From Planctomycetota bacterium (GTDB taxonomy: Bacteria; Planctomycetota; UBA1135; JADKAF01), in NCBI GenBank assembly GCA_016719295.1, contig JADKAF010000001.1, forward strand, positions 1,302,001-1,366,000: DNA of 64,000 bases. Direction: 5' to 3'. The first letter of the stretch is position 1. Each line of letters opens with the position of its first letter. The translations under genes and the position numbers were made by a program. Below, in pieces: positions 16,029-25,847 of the stretch. Under the pieces are notes generated by a model that searched no databases, had not been told where the DNA came from, and was given only the letters and a program-made list of their open reading frames with translations.

Positions 16029-17669
16029 ATGTCCGCATCCGGCTCCGCGGCCCCTCCGTCCGCAACGCCTGCCACCATCGCCAGCAGGGTCCTCGTCTGC
16101 GACGGTATCGATGATCAGGCCTGCGCGGTCCTGGAGACCGCAGGTCTCGCGGTAGAGATCTTCAACGGCGATCGCGCGGCGCTGCTGCGTGCGCTCGCCG
16201 ACGTCGATGCGCTGCTCGTGCGCTCGAAGACGAAGGTCGATGCCGCCGTCATCGCCGCCGCGCCGCGCTTGCGCCTCGTCGGCCGAGCCGGCGTCGGGGT
16301 CGACAACATCGACGTCGCGGCCGCGACGCGCGCCGGCATCGTCGTGGTCAACGCGCCAGAAGGGAACACCGTCACGACGGCCGAGCTCGCGATCACCCTG
16401 ATCTGCGCGCTCGCGCGCCACGTACCCGCCGCGGATCGCTCGGTTCGCGCCGGCCGCTGGGAGAAGACGAAGTTCCAGGGCACCGAGCTCGAAGGCAAGG
16501 TGCTCGGCGTCGTCGGGCTCGGGCGCATCGGCAAGGTCGTCGCCGACCGCGCGCAGGGCTTGAAGCTGCGCGTCATCGCCTACGATCCGTTCTTGGCGCC
16601 GGCCACCGGCGGAGCCGCTGGCGTCGATGGAGTGCAGATCGTCGACCTCGACGAGCTCGTGTCACGCTCCGACTTCATCACGATCCACACGCCGCTGACG
16701 GAGCAGACGAGCTCGCTCTTCGATGCGTCGCGACTCGCGCGCATGAAGCGCGGCGCGCGGCTGATCTGCGCGGCGCGCGGCGGCATCGTCGACGAGCAGG
16801 CTCTCGTGGAGGCGCTGCGCAGCGGCCACCTCGGGGGCGCGGCGCTCGACGTATTCACCGAGGAGCCGCTCCCCGCGGGCCATCCGCTGCGCGAGCTCGA
16901 GAACGCGATCCTGACGCCGCATCTCGGCGCGTCGACCGAGGAAGCGCAGCAGCGCGTCGCCCTGCAGGTAGCGCAGCAAGTGGTCGACTTCCTGCGCGAG
17001 GGCGTCGCCGCGCACGCGGTGAACGCCCCGCGCCTCTCGCACGACGCGCTGCGCGAGGTAGGCCCTTACCTCGCGCTCGCGCGGCGCCTCGCCTCGATCG
17101 CCGTGCAGCTCCTCGGCGGCGAAGCGACCGAGCGACTCGAGGTCGAGCTGCAAGGTCCCGAACCCTGCCGCCACCGCGAAGCGCTGCGTCTCGCGGTGCT
17201 GGTCGGCGCGCTCGAGCCCCATCGCTCCACCGCGCTGAACTTCGTGAATGCGCCGGTGCTGGCCAGCGAGCGCGGGCTCCGCGTTCTCGAGCACGCGGAC
17301 CCGCAAGTGCGCGACTACGTGAACAGCGTGCAGGTGCGCGCGCACGGCCGAGAGGGCGCCAGCGCACGCGTCACCGGCACGGTGTTCCTGCGGACACCGC
17401 GCCTCGTGCGCTTCGACGACCTGCCGCTCGACGCCGATCCTTCGGGTCACCTGCTCATCACGCGACACAGCGATCGCCCCGGCGTGATCGGCCGGATCGG
17501 CACGATCCTCGGGGAGGGCCGGATCAACATCTCGCGCCTGCAGCTCGGCCAAGCCGGTCACGACGGCGCGGTCGGCATCCTGAATGTCGACGAGGCCGTG
17601 CCCGACGCAGTGCTCGCGCGCATCCGCGCGCTCGACTTCGTCCAGCAGGTCTTCCTCGTCAAGCCGTGA
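16029..17669 (+). CDS. serA: D-3-phosphoglycerate dehydrogenase
   Basis: This enzyme oxidises 3-phosphoglycerate to 3-phosphohydroxypyruvate, the first step of serine synthesis. The 546-residue long-form protein has RSKTKVDAAVI and GRAGVGVDNID in the substrate domain, the NAD motif VGLGRIGK at about residue 160, the catalytic HLGAST, an intervening ASB domain, and a C-terminal ACT domain (HSDRPGVIGRIGTILGEGRI) of the kind that binds serine for feedback control. It starts a serine operon: serB begins 13 nt after its stop, and a class V aminotransferase follows. Confidence 0.95.
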   Translation: MSASGSAAPPSATPATIASRVLVCDGIDDQACAVLETAGLAVEIFNGDRAALLRALADVDALLVRSKTKVDAAVIAAAPRLRLVGRAGVGVDNIDVAAATRAGIVVVNAPEGNTVTTAELAITLICALARHVPAADRSVRAGRWEKTKFQGTELEGKVLGVVGLGRIGKVVADRAQGLKLRVIAYDPFLAPATGGAAGVDGVQIVDLDELVSRSDFITIHTPLTEQTSSLFDASRLARMKRGARLICAARGGIVDEQALVEALRSGHLGGAALDVFTEEPLPAGHPLRELENAILTPHLGASTEEAQQRVALQVAQQVVDFLREGVAAHAVNAPRLSHDALREVGPYLALARRLASIAVQLLGGEATERLEVELQGPEPCRHREALRLAVLVGALEPHRSTALNFVNAPVLASERGLRVLEHADPQVRDYVNSVQVRAHGREGASARVTGTVFLRTPRLVRFDDLPLDADPSGHLLITRHSDRPGVIGRIGTILGEGRINISRLQLGQAGHDGAVGILNVDEAVPDAVLARIRALDFVQQVFLVKP

Positions 17670-17682
17670 GCACCGTCTTTCC

Positions 17683-18396
17683 GTGAGCAACGCGCGAGAG
17701 CACGAGGCGCCGCCGCCCTTCGCGCACGTCGTCTTCGACTGCGATTCGACGCTGAGCGCGATCGAGGGCATCGACGAGCTCGCGCACGAGCATCGCGCGG
17801 AGATCGCGCGCCTCACCGAGCGCGCGATGGCGGGCGAGCTGAGATTGGAAGAGGTCTACGGCCGGCGGCTCGAGCTCGCGCGGCCGACCGCCGCGCGCAT
17901 CGCCGCTCTGGGTCGGCACTACGTCGACACCTGCGTTCCCGGCGCGCGCGAGACCGTCCGCGCGCTGCAGGGGTTGGGCAAGCGCGTCTCGATCCTCTCC
18001 GGCGGTGTTCGCCCCGCCGTGATGGTGCTCGCGCGCCACCTCGGCATCGCCGGCGAAGAGGTCTTCGCCGTCGAGCTGTTCCATCGCGAGGACGGCACCT
18101 ACGACGGTTACGACCAGCTCTCCGCGCTGACGCGCGACGATGGCAAGCCCCGCATCCTCGAGCGCTTCGGCGCGCCGCGCGCGATCGCGCTCGTCGGCGA
18201 CGGCGCGACCGATCTGCGCTGCGCTCCGGCGGTCGGGCGCTTCATCGCGTTCGCCGGCGTGGTGGCGCGCGCGAACGTGGTGTCCGCCGCCGCTCACGTC
18301 GTGCGCGAGAACGATCTGCGCGCGACGCTGCCGTTCCTGCTCACCCCCGCGGAGCGTGCGCTCGTCGCCACGATCCCAACCTCTGCCCGCCCATGA
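17683..18396 (+). CDS. serB: Phosphoserine phosphatase (HAD family)
   Basis: The 237-residue protein shows the HAD pattern: VVFDCDSTLS with the nucleophile Asp, SILSGGVRPAV as motif II, a Lys in DDGKPRIL, and ALVGDGATDL as motif IV, together with EGIDELA as in phosphoserine phosphatases. It would release serine from phosphoserine, the last step of the pathway. I chose the GTG at 17683, which sits 13 nt after the serA stop and gives a start just before the FDCDSTLS core. Its stop overlaps the start of the aminotransferase gene by four bases (ATGA), a sign of translational coupling. Confidence 0.87.
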   Translation: MSNAREHEAPPPFAHVVFDCDSTLSAIEGIDELAHEHRAEIARLTERAMAGELRLEEVYGRRLELARPTAARIAALGRHYVDTCVPGARETVRALQGLGKRVSILSGGVRPAVMVLARHLGIAGEEVFAVELFHREDGTYDGYDQLSALTRDDGKPRILERFGAPRAIALVGDGATDLRCAPAVGRFIAFAGVVARANVVSAAAHVVRENDLRATLPFLLTPAERALVATIPTSARP

Positions 18397-19487
18397 CCCA
18401 TCTCGAGCTCTGGATCCCCGGCCCCACCGAAGTCTCCGCCCCCGTCCTGGCGGCGGCAGCAGCACCTGCCATCGGCCACCGCACGAAGGAGATGTGCGCG
18501 CTCTACGACGCGCTCGTGCCGGGCTGCCGGGAGATCTTCGGCTGCGAGCGCGGCGTCGTGCTCTTCGGCACGCACTCGGCCACGGGCTTCATGGAGGCCT
18601 TCACGCGGAACGGCATCGCGCGCCGCGCACTGCACATCGTGAACGGCGCCTTCGCCGAGCGCTGGAAGCTGATCAGCGACGCTTGCGAGAAGGCGAACGC
18701 CGTGCTCGAGATCCCCTGGGGGCGCGCAGCGACGCCGCAGGAGCTGGAGGCGTTCCTCGATCGCGATCGCGACTTCGATGCCGTGGCGCTCGTGCACAAC
18801 GAGACCTCGACGGGCGCGCTCGCTCCGCTCGAGCAGCTCGCCGCCGTCGTGAAGCGCCGCTTGCCCGATGCGATGCTGCTCGTCGACGCGGTGACCTCGG
18901 CCGCGGCGACGCCCATCCGCTTCGACGACTGGGGCCTGGACGGCGTCTTCACCGGGTCCCAGAAGGCGCTCGCGCTGCCGCCCGGCCTGGCACTCGCCGC
19001 GGTCAGCAAGCGCCTCCTCGAGAAGGCGCAGCAGCTGCCCGGCCGCGGCTACTACTTCGATCTCGTCGACCTCGCCAAGAACGGCGTGAAGAGCCAGACG
19101 CCGACCACGCCCGCGCTGCCGCAGCTCAGCGCGCTGAAGGTGCAGCTCGAGCGTATCGCCGCATCCGGCGGCTGCGCCGCGCGCTACGCTCGTCACGCCG
19201 CGCTCGCGGCGCGCACGCGCGCCTACTGCGACGAGCGCGGCTTCCCGTCGTTCACCGCACCCGAGTTCCTCTCGCCCACGGTGGCTTGCCGTGAGAACGG
19301 CGGACTCGACGTCGCGGCTTGGGTGAAAGGCCTGCGCGCGAAGGGCTTCCTGCTGAGCGAAGGCTACGGCGACCTGAAGTCGCGCACCTTCCGCATCGGC
19401 CACATGGGCGATCACGAGCTCGCCGGGCTGGAGCGCATGCTCGCCGCCAGCGACGCCGTCCTGCGCGAGCTCGGCTGGAAGCGATGA
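18393..19487 (+). CDS. Class V aminotransferase, probable phosphoserine transaminase
   Basis: The 364-residue PLP enzyme has the class V pattern: WIPGPTEVSAPVL at the start, HNETSTGALAP, VDAVTSAA and GSQKALALPPGLA with the PLP-binding lysine. Class V members include serine-glyoxylate, serine-pyruvate and phosphoserine aminotransferases. Because it is coupled to serA and serB and no canonical serC is seen, it most likely makes phosphoserine from 3-phosphohydroxypyruvate and glutamate. This is inferred from context; the substrate is not certain. It overlaps serB by four bases, and the next gene by four bases. Confidence 0.85.
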   Translation: MTHLELWIPGPTEVSAPVLAAAAAPAIGHRTKEMCALYDALVPGCREIFGCERGVVLFGTHSATGFMEAFTRNGIARRALHIVNGAFAERWKLISDACEKANAVLEIPWGRAATPQELEAFLDRDRDFDAVALVHNETSTGALAPLEQLAAVVKRRLPDAMLLVDAVTSAAATPIRFDDWGLDGVFTGSQKALALPPGLALAAVSKRLLEKAQQLPGRGYYFDLVDLAKNGVKSQTPTTPALPQLSALKVQLERIAASGGCAARYARHAALAARTRAYCDERGFPSFTAPEFLSPTVACRENGGLDVAAWVKGLRAKGFLLSEGYGDLKSRTFRIGHMGDHELAGLERMLAASDAVLRELGWKR

Positions 19488-22400
19488 GCGCGCGCGCGCG
19501 AACGCTCGCAGCAGCCCGAGTCCTCGGACTGGCTTGCCTCGCGCTGCTGTTCGCCGCGAGCTTCCATCATCGCGTCGCCTTCGGTCCGCAGACCTTCGCC
19601 CTCGCAGGCACGCTGGGCGGCGACCCGGTGCAGCACGGCGTGCCCCGCGTCGTGCATGATCCCTACGCCTCGTCGGGGCAGTTCGAGCCCTGGCTCGATC
19701 ACCAGTTCCGCGAAGAAGAGCGCCACGGCGAAGCGCCGCGCTGGAATCCCTGGCAAGGCCTCGGCGCCCCCTTCCTCGCCAATGCGCAGACGGCGGTCTA
19801 TCACCCCGTGCGCTGGGTGCAAGAGCTACTTCCGCCGCCCTGGCGCTTCGACGTCGCGGTGCTGATCCACTTCGCGACCGCCGCCCTCGGCATGTGGCTG
19901 CTGCTCGCGCAGCTCGGACTCGAGCGCCTCTCCTGCGCGCTCGGCGCGATCGCATTCTCGTGCTCGGGCTATCTCGTCTTCTTCGCCAACATGGTGCACC
20001 TCGGCGCGGAAGCGCTGCTGCCGTGGCATGTGCTGGCGATCGAGCTCGTCTGGCGCGGGCGGAGAACCGCGGGCGCGCTGATCGGCGGCGGCTCCTTCGC
20101 GCTCTCTCACGTCGCTGGCTTTCCCGAGTCGACGGCGCTCTGCGCGATGCTCGCCCTGCTCTGGTTGCTCGCGCGCGTGCTGCACTCGCTCGGCGCGCGC
20201 CGCGCGATGGCGTGGCTCTCGTGCGGCGCGGCGTTGCTCGTCGCGGCGTGGTTCAGCGTCGGAGGCGCGAGCTCGAATGCCGAGCGCATCGCGCGCGGCA
20301 ACGCCGCCGCGCTGGCCGCGGCGCTCTGGATCGCCGCTCTCTGCCTCGTCCCGCGCGTGACGCGTGCGCGCTGCTTCGTGCTGGCCATGGCCTTGCTCGC
20401 CGGCACTTTGATCGCCTCACCCGCGCTGCTGCCGTTCCTCGAGTTCCTTTTCCGAGCACAGCACCTGCACGGCGGCGAGCGCTGGAGCGGGACCACGGGC
20501 TTCGAGCTCGCGACGGCCCGCGGACTCGCCTTCCCGAACCTGGAGCGCTACGGCGCGGGCATGAACGCCGGCTACGCCTACGGCGAGCCGCCCTACGTCG
20601 GCGCTCTCGTGATCGGCCTCGGCCTGCTCGCGCCCATCCTCGCGCGCACGACGCATCCGGCGCGCAAGTCGGCGCTGCTCTTCCTGGCGCTCGCGCTCCT
20701 CGTCACCGCGAAGCTCTTCCTGCTCGCCCCGGTGCAATGGCTCGGCGAGGTGCCCCCTCTGCGCGAGATCATCGCGAGGAAGTACCTCGGCGTCGGCCTC
20801 GCTTTCGCATGGGCGGGCAGCGCGGCCTGCGGCCTCGCGGCGCTGCGCGCGCAGAGCGCCGCGCGCGCGAGCTTCCTGGTTCTCGGCCTGGGCGCTGCGG
20901 CCCTCTACGCGGCGCGCACGATCGATGCCGGCTGGGCGATCGCGAGCTGGCGTTGGCTGCTCTCGACGCCCTTGCTGGTCTGCGCGGGCTGGCTCGCCGT
21001 CGGCGGGCTGGCCTTCGTCGCGCTACGGCGCTCGAGCCGTCCCCGCCTCGCCGCGATCAGCGCGGCGCTGCTCCTGCTCGGCGTCGCGGCCGAGCTCTAC
21101 CTGGATGCGCCGCGCAAGCGCGCCTCGCGCGAGCTCGCGTACGCCGCGCCGAAGGGCCTGGCGCGCTGGACGGAGCGCTTGCGCGGCGAGCGCGTGATCG
21201 GCGTCGATGGCGTTCTGCCGCCCAACCTCGCCACGCGCTACGAGATCCAGGACCTGCGCTTCCTCGATGCGCTGGTCGAAGCAGGCATCTATCGCTACCT
21301 CGATGCGCGCTTCGAACTCCCGCTCCGCGACCGCTGGGATGGCCCGGCGCGCGAAGCGCGTTTGCCCGATCCCGTGGAGCTCGATCACCTGGGCATCCGC
21401 TGGATGCTCGCCCCACGCCGCTGGCTCACGCAGCTCCAAGAGCTACGCGTCGATCTCGCCATCGCGGCGGCCGAGCACGGCATCCGCCGCCTCGCCGAGG
21501 GACCGAACCGAGGCTTGCGCCTGCCCCCGGAGCGCGGCTCTTCGCGGGTCCGCTGCAGGTGCCTCGGAGCGGAGGAGCGCGCGCGTCGTTCGTGGGTCAC
21601 CACGAAGGCCCCCTGCCTGGCCTCAGCGTGCATCGCCTGGGCTCGCCGAGCCGGATCTTCGACACACCGCGCCTTTCGGTGCGAGAGCTCCGCGAGCGCT
21701 ACGGAGTCGCTCCAGCGCCGGAGCGCGCCCCCATCGGCTTCGGCCGCGAGGAGGGGCGTCTCCCGCGCGAGCTCTTCGCGGGCAAGTCCGCGCTCTTCAG
21801 CTTCGCGCTCGAGCTCGACGGTCGACCGCTCAGCGGAGCTCGGCTCGATCTCACCGAAGTGCGCTGGAACGGAGGTCCGCTGCCTCAGGAGCTCTTCCGC
21901 GCTTCGCTACGCCTCTCGGAGGAGATGGCGGTCGACGATCGCGGACAACGTCGCGCGCTCGACGAAGGCGCACCGAACCGCCTCTGGCTACCGCCTTCGG
22001 ACGATCCCGCCTTCGGTGCGCACCTCTTCGTCGACTACCGTTTCCCGAAGCGGGTGCCCGAAGACGCGAGCCTGCGCCTGACCATCGAGGCGCAGCCGGT
22101 CCTCGGCACCGCGCCGGCCCCGGCATGGCAGCGCCGCGAAGATGCGCTCTGGCTCGACCTCGAAGCGCTGCGCGGGGAGACCCTCTACCTCGAGCTGCGT
22201 GTCGAGGAGGGCTCGAGCTGGCGCCTCGACGAGGCGCTGCTGGAAGGCGAGACCCCGCGCTTCCGCATCCACCAGCGCGAACCTCTCGTCGTCGCCGAGA
22301 ACTTGCGCGCCCAGCCGATCGCCTACATCGGGCACCGTGCCCGCGTCGTGCCCGAGGAAGAGCTCGGAACCAAGCTGCGCGCCGAGCGCCCGGATCCACG

Positions 22401-22791
22401 GCGCGAAGTCTGGGTGAGCGGCGAGCACGCGCGCGAGCTCGACGTGCGCGACCCCCTCCCCGAGCGCGCCGTGCGTCTCCACCGTCCGCGAGCGGATACC
22501 CTCGTGGTCGATTTCGAAGCCCGCGGGCCGGGCTTGCTCGTCGTGCTGGAGCCCTTTGATCCGGGCTGGAAGGTGCGCATCAACGGCCGTCACGCGCCGC
22601 TGGTCCCCGTCTTCGGCGCGTTTCGCGGCGTCTACGTCGCCGATGGCGACCGCCGCATCGTGATGCAGTACCGCCCCGACACCTGGATGCTCGGGCTCGT
22701 GATCTCCTCGGTCACGGCCGGCGCCGTCCTGCTCTGGCTGCTCGGGATCCTCTCCCGCCGCGCGATTCGCTCCGCTCCGCCGCGGGCATAG
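19484..22791 (+). pseudogene. YfhO-like multi-spanning membrane protein, frameshifted
   Basis: A single gene seems to be split by one base. The first part, from the ATG at 19484 (ATGA overlap with the aminotransferase), has the YfhO-like N-terminus (ALAGTLGGDPVQHG, RWNPWQGLGAPFLANAQTAVYHP) and about ten transmembrane helices. The second part, up to 22791, has the extracellular beta-rich region and the C-terminal family pattern VLEPFDPGWKVRINGRHAPLV and VMQYRPDTWMLGLVISSV. The frames would join if the run of five C at 21524-21528 had one more C. Reading on in the first frame gives non-family sequence to a stop at 22081. The joined product would have ~1,102 residues. YfhO-like proteins are GT-C-type glycosyltransferases acting at the membrane. 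Sequence error or a real lesion cannot be told apart here. Confidence 0.75.
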
Positions 22792-22822
22792 AATCCGCTC
22801 ACCCTTCTGCCTCGAGTGCCTC

Positions 22823-23776
22823 ATGCTCACCAGCTCAACCGCCTCGCTCGTGCTCGGCGCGCTCTGCTGCGCCGCGATCGCTTGGATGCAAGATCCGACG
22901 CCGAGCACGGCGCCCGCCGCGGAAGCCGCGAAGCCATCCACTCCTCTGCGCGTCCTCGTGATCGACGGCCGCAACAATCACGCGTGGCGCGCGACGACGC
23001 CGCTGCTGCGCGCGATCCTCGAGCGCTCGGGCTGCGCGGTGGAGGTCGCGACGCTCGGCGAGGGCGCTGAGGCGCTCGCGACCTTCCGGCCGGAGTTCGC
23101 CAAGCACCACGTCGTGCTGTCCAACTACAACGGCCCCACGTGGAGCGCCGAGGCGCGCCGCGATCTAGAGAACTTCGTCGGCGGCGGTGGCGGGCTCGTC
23201 GTGGTGCACGCGGCCGACAACGCCTTCCCCGAGTGGAAGGAGTGGAACGAGATGATCGGCGTCGGCGGCTGGGGCGACCGCAGCGAGAAGAGCGGGCCGT
23301 ACCTGCGTCTGCGCGAAGGCCGCTGGATCGCGGATCCGACGCCGGGCGCCGGCGGGAGCCACGGCGCGCAGCACGAGTTCGTGCTCACGCATCACGCGAG
23401 CGATCACCCGATCCTGCGCGGCCTGCCGAAGCGCTGGAAGCACACGCAGGACGAGCTCTACGATCGCCTGCGCGGTCCGGCGCAGAACGTCACCGTGCTC
23501 GCCTCCGCCTTCGCGCCGAAAGAACTCGGCGGCTCGGGCGAGGAGGAGCCGCTGCTCTTCGCGCTCACGTGGAAGAAGGGCCGCGTGTTCCACACGGCGC
23601 TCGGCCACAGCGTGATCGCGATGCAGTGCGCGGGCTTCCAGGAGACCCTAGTCCGCGGCGTCGAGTGGGCCGCGACGGGAGCGGTGCGCGAGCGCGCGAC
23701 GCCGAGCGACTTCCCGACCGAAGAGAAGTCCAGCCCGCGCGAGCTCGAGCCCGCGAAGGGAGAAGGGAAGCGGTGA
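22823..23776 (+). CDS. Secreted ThuA-like domain protein
   Basis: The 317-residue protein has a signal peptide (TASLVLGALCCAAIAWMQ), then a ThuA-like flavodoxin-type domain: RVLVIDGRNNHAWRATTPLL, VVLSNYNGPTWSA, GGGGLVVVHAADNAFPEW and GRVFHTALGHSVIAMQCAGF. The final HTALGH and a C-terminal region carrying WAATG are typical of the family. ThuA-like proteins are linked to sugar or trehalose utilisation, but the exact reaction is not known. Its stop overlaps the GTG start of the pyrC gene (GTGA), so the two are likely translationally coupled, though no shared pathway is obvious. Confidence 0.85.
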   Translation: MLTSSTASLVLGALCCAAIAWMQDPTPSTAPAAEAAKPSTPLRVLVIDGRNNHAWRATTPLLRAILERSGCAVEVATLGEGAEALATFRPEFAKHHVVLSNYNGPTWSAEARRDLENFVGGGGGLVVVHAADNAFPEWKEWNEMIGVGGWGDRSEKSGPYLRLREGRWIADPTPGAGGSHGAQHEFVLTHHASDHPILRGLPKRWKHTQDELYDRLRGPAQNVTVLASAFAPKELGGSGEEEPLLFALTWKKGRVFHTALGHSVIAMQCAGFQETLVRGVEWAATGAVRERATPSDFPTEEKSSPRELEPAKGEGKR

Positions 23777-25098
23777 GCGCGAACGATCTCCTGATCCACG
23801 GCGGCCGCGTCGTCTTCGAGGACGGAGTCCGCGAAGCCGACGTACGGATCACCGCGGGCCGGATCGCCGAGGTCGCTCCCGCCCTCGCGGCGCCGCCAGA
23901 AACGCCGCGGCTCGAAGCACGCGGGAAGCTCGTCTTCCCCGGCCTCATCGACTCGCAGGTGCACTTCCGCGAGCCGGGTCTCGAATGGAAGGAGGACCTC
24001 TTCACCGGCTCGCTCTGCTGCGCCGCCGGCGGGATCACGGCCTTCTTCGAGATGCCGAACACGAAGCCCAACACGACGACGCCGGCGCTCCTCGCCGACA
24101 AGCTCGCGCGCGCCAAGGGCCGAGCCTGGGTCGACCACGCGTTCTTCCTCGGCGCGACGAGCGAGAACGCCGATCAGCTCGGCGAGTGGGAGCAGCTTCC
24201 CGGCTGCGCCGGCGTGAAGGTCTTCATGGGCTCTTCGACGGGCAGCTTGCTCGTGCCCGACGATCCGACGCTGGAGCGCGTGCTGCGCTCGGGCACGCGC
24301 CGCGTCGCGATCCACGCCGAGGACGAGCCGCGGCTGCAGGAGCGCTACGCGTCGATGGCGCCGGGCACCGGCGTGCGCCTGCACCACGAGGTGCGCGACA
24401 TCGAAGCCGCCTTGAGGGCGACGAAGCGTCTGCTCACGCTGGCCGAGAAGACGCACCGGAAGGTCCACGTGCTGCACGTCTCGACCGCGGAGGAGATCGA
24501 GCTCTTGCGCGAGCGCGATCTCGGCGAGCTGGTCACCGCCGAGGCGACGCCGAACCACCTCTTCCTCTGCGCTCCCGACTGCTACGAGCGCTACGGCCGC
24601 TTGGCGCAGATGAACCCGCCGGTGCGCGAGCGCCGGCACATGGAGACGCTGCGCGAGGCCGTCGCCGACGGCACGATCACCTGCATCGGCAGCGATCACG
24701 CGCCGCACACCCTCGCCGAGAAGGCGCAGCCCTATCCCAAGTCGCCCTCGGGCATCCCCGGCACCCAGACGATCCTGCCGCTCCTGCTCTGCGCCGTCCG
24801 CGACGGCTGGCTGCAGCTGCACGACATCGTGCGCCTCCTGGTCACCGGCGTGCTGCGCACCTATCCGCTGCGCGATCGCGCCCCGTGGCAGAAGGGCAGC
24901 GTCGGCGACGCCGTGATCGTCGATCCCGCGGTCACCGGCCCGCTGCGCCAGGAGTGGCTGCGCTCGCGCGTCGGCTGGAGCCCCTTCGTCGGGATCGAGC
25001 TCGCGGGGTGGCCCACCACGACCATTCGCCGCGGTGCGGTGGTCTATCACGAGCATGCGCCGGTAGGCACGCCTTCGGGTGAGATCGTGCGCACTTGA
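23773..25098 (+). CDS. pyrC: Dihydroorotase (class I type)
   Basis: The 441-residue amidohydrolase has the zinc motif DSQVHFREPG, the GGITAFFEMPNT strand, the metal-bridging lysine in GVKVFMGS, HAEDEPR, LHVSTAEEIELL and the final metal ligand in GSDHAPHT. These fit the dihydroorotase/allantoinase group, with the highest likeness to dihydroorotase, which makes dihydroorotate from carbamoyl aspartate in pyrimidine synthesis. The GTG at 23773 overlaps the stop of the ThuA-like gene. The start codon is followed by LLIHGGRVVFEDGV, as in other members. pyrE lies 3.9 kb downstream, beyond the mobile island and glnS. Confidence 0.9.
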   Translation: MSANDLLIHGGRVVFEDGVREADVRITAGRIAEVAPALAAPPETPRLEARGKLVFPGLIDSQVHFREPGLEWKEDLFTGSLCCAAGGITAFFEMPNTKPNTTTPALLADKLARAKGRAWVDHAFFLGATSENADQLGEWEQLPGCAGVKVFMGSSTGSLLVPDDPTLERVLRSGTRRVAIHAEDEPRLQERYASMAPGTGVRLHHEVRDIEAALRATKRLLTLAEKTHRKVHVLHVSTAEEIELLRERDLGELVTAEATPNHLFLCAPDCYERYGRLAQMNPPVRERRHMETLREAVADGTITCIGSDHAPHTLAEKAQPYPKSPSGIPGTQTILPLLLCAVRDGWLQLHDIVRLLVTGVLRTYPLRDRAPWQKGSVGDAVIVDPAVTGPLRQEWLRSRVGWSPFVGIELAGWPTTTIRRGAVVYHEHAPVGTPSGEIVRT

Positions 25099-25332
25099 AG
25101 AGGTCACGGAACCGCATAGCTGGGACAGTGCGGAGGTCGAGGACCGCAAGCGGCGCTTGGCGTGGCAAATCACCCTCCGCACCGCGAACCCGGCCCGAAT
25201 GGCGCAATCTCACGCCCAAGCTGATCGACCCTCGCCATGCCCCAGCCCCGCGAGCTTGCGGGCTGGCGCTACGGCTGAGGCCGTCGGCATGGTCGCTAGC
25301 TCTGAGGCTCACGCCGTAGAGGCCGAAGTCGT

Positions 25333-25430
25333 CGACACGAGATCGGTACCCGAACCCGCGCCGCGCACGAACACTCGGACGCGAGTACCGCGAAGACCGC
25401 TCCGCCAGCCCTCCGGCGAAGCAAGCGCCG
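25333..25430 (+). repeat. Direct repeat, left copy
   Basis: This ~98-bp segment opens with CGACACGAGATCGGTACCCG and closes with CTCCGGCGAAGCAAGCGCCG; both end blocks recur, in the same order and at nearly the same spacing (78 against 77 bases), at 26999-27095. The first 25 bases are identical in the two copies. A short central block, GACCGCTCCGCC, is also shared. Confidence 0.8.
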
Positions 25431-25517
25431 CGCCCGCCGCGCGTGAACGACGTCGAACGACATCGCGCGTCGAAGCGGGTTCGACGTCGAACGCGATTGG
25501 TGAGCGAGCGCGGCGGT

Positions 25518-25692
25518 CACGTCGCTTGCGTCGCCTTTGGGATGCGGCTCCGCTACGTCGAAAGACTTCGTGCGCCGTTTCGGAGCCCGCGGGAGGCGGG
25601 GGCTCCGAAACTCATGCTACGAGAGAGAACGGAGGTCGATGTGAGAACCACGTCGAGAGACATCGGTTCGTCGCCCGCGCGGCGGTAGGGCG
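25518..25692 (+). repeat. Left inverted-repeat arm with REP-like hairpin
   Basis: This arm is repeated in inverted form at 26596-26771. The 50 bases 25569-25618 are identical to the reverse complement of 26672-26721. The end block 25672-25692 is also identical, and the parts between are clearly alike. The core is a perfect 11-bp stem (TTTCGGAGCCC at 25578-25588 with GGGCTCCGAAA at 25600-25610) with an 11-base G-rich loop. Confidence 0.88.
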
Positions 25693-25847
25693 ACAGCGCT
25701 GCTGATCTGCACAGCTGAGATCGGGCTACGAACAACGTCGCCGTATCAAGTTTCCGACTTTCTAGGAAACTCAACAGGCCCATTCTGCGTTCTACATGCT
25801 GGAACGACATCGAGAATGGCGACGCAGAACGAGACTAAGGAAGACGC

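Larger units (their letters stand above)
25099..25847. other. Non-coding repeat-rich region before the RAYT gene
   Basis: No convincing gene was found. The region holds an imperfect hairpin at about 25242-25266 (CCAGCCCCGC with GCGGGCTGG), a second weak one ending near 25319, a direct-repeat copy at 25333-25430, the left inverted-repeat arm at 25518-25692, and then about 155 bases of lower G+C sequence running into the RAYT start. This looks like a bed of REP-type elements. Confidence 0.6.

Noticed and set aside
14039..16078. Minus-strand open frame of 679 codons opposite yraN and the sugar transferase
   Set aside because: The plus strand encodes two clear families in the same place; the antisense frame is Arg/Glu/Ala-rich without motifs.
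19894..21480. Plus-strand frame that overlaps the first part of the YfhO-like gene
   Set aside because: Before about 21.5 kb this frame reads as Arg/Ala-rich shadow sequence; only its part after the C5 run is family-like, so I treat it as the continuation of the frameshifted gene.
25099..25330. Possible small gene between pyrC and the RAYT island
   Set aside because: The open frames lack start signals and motifs, and the segment holds hairpins and repeat pieces.
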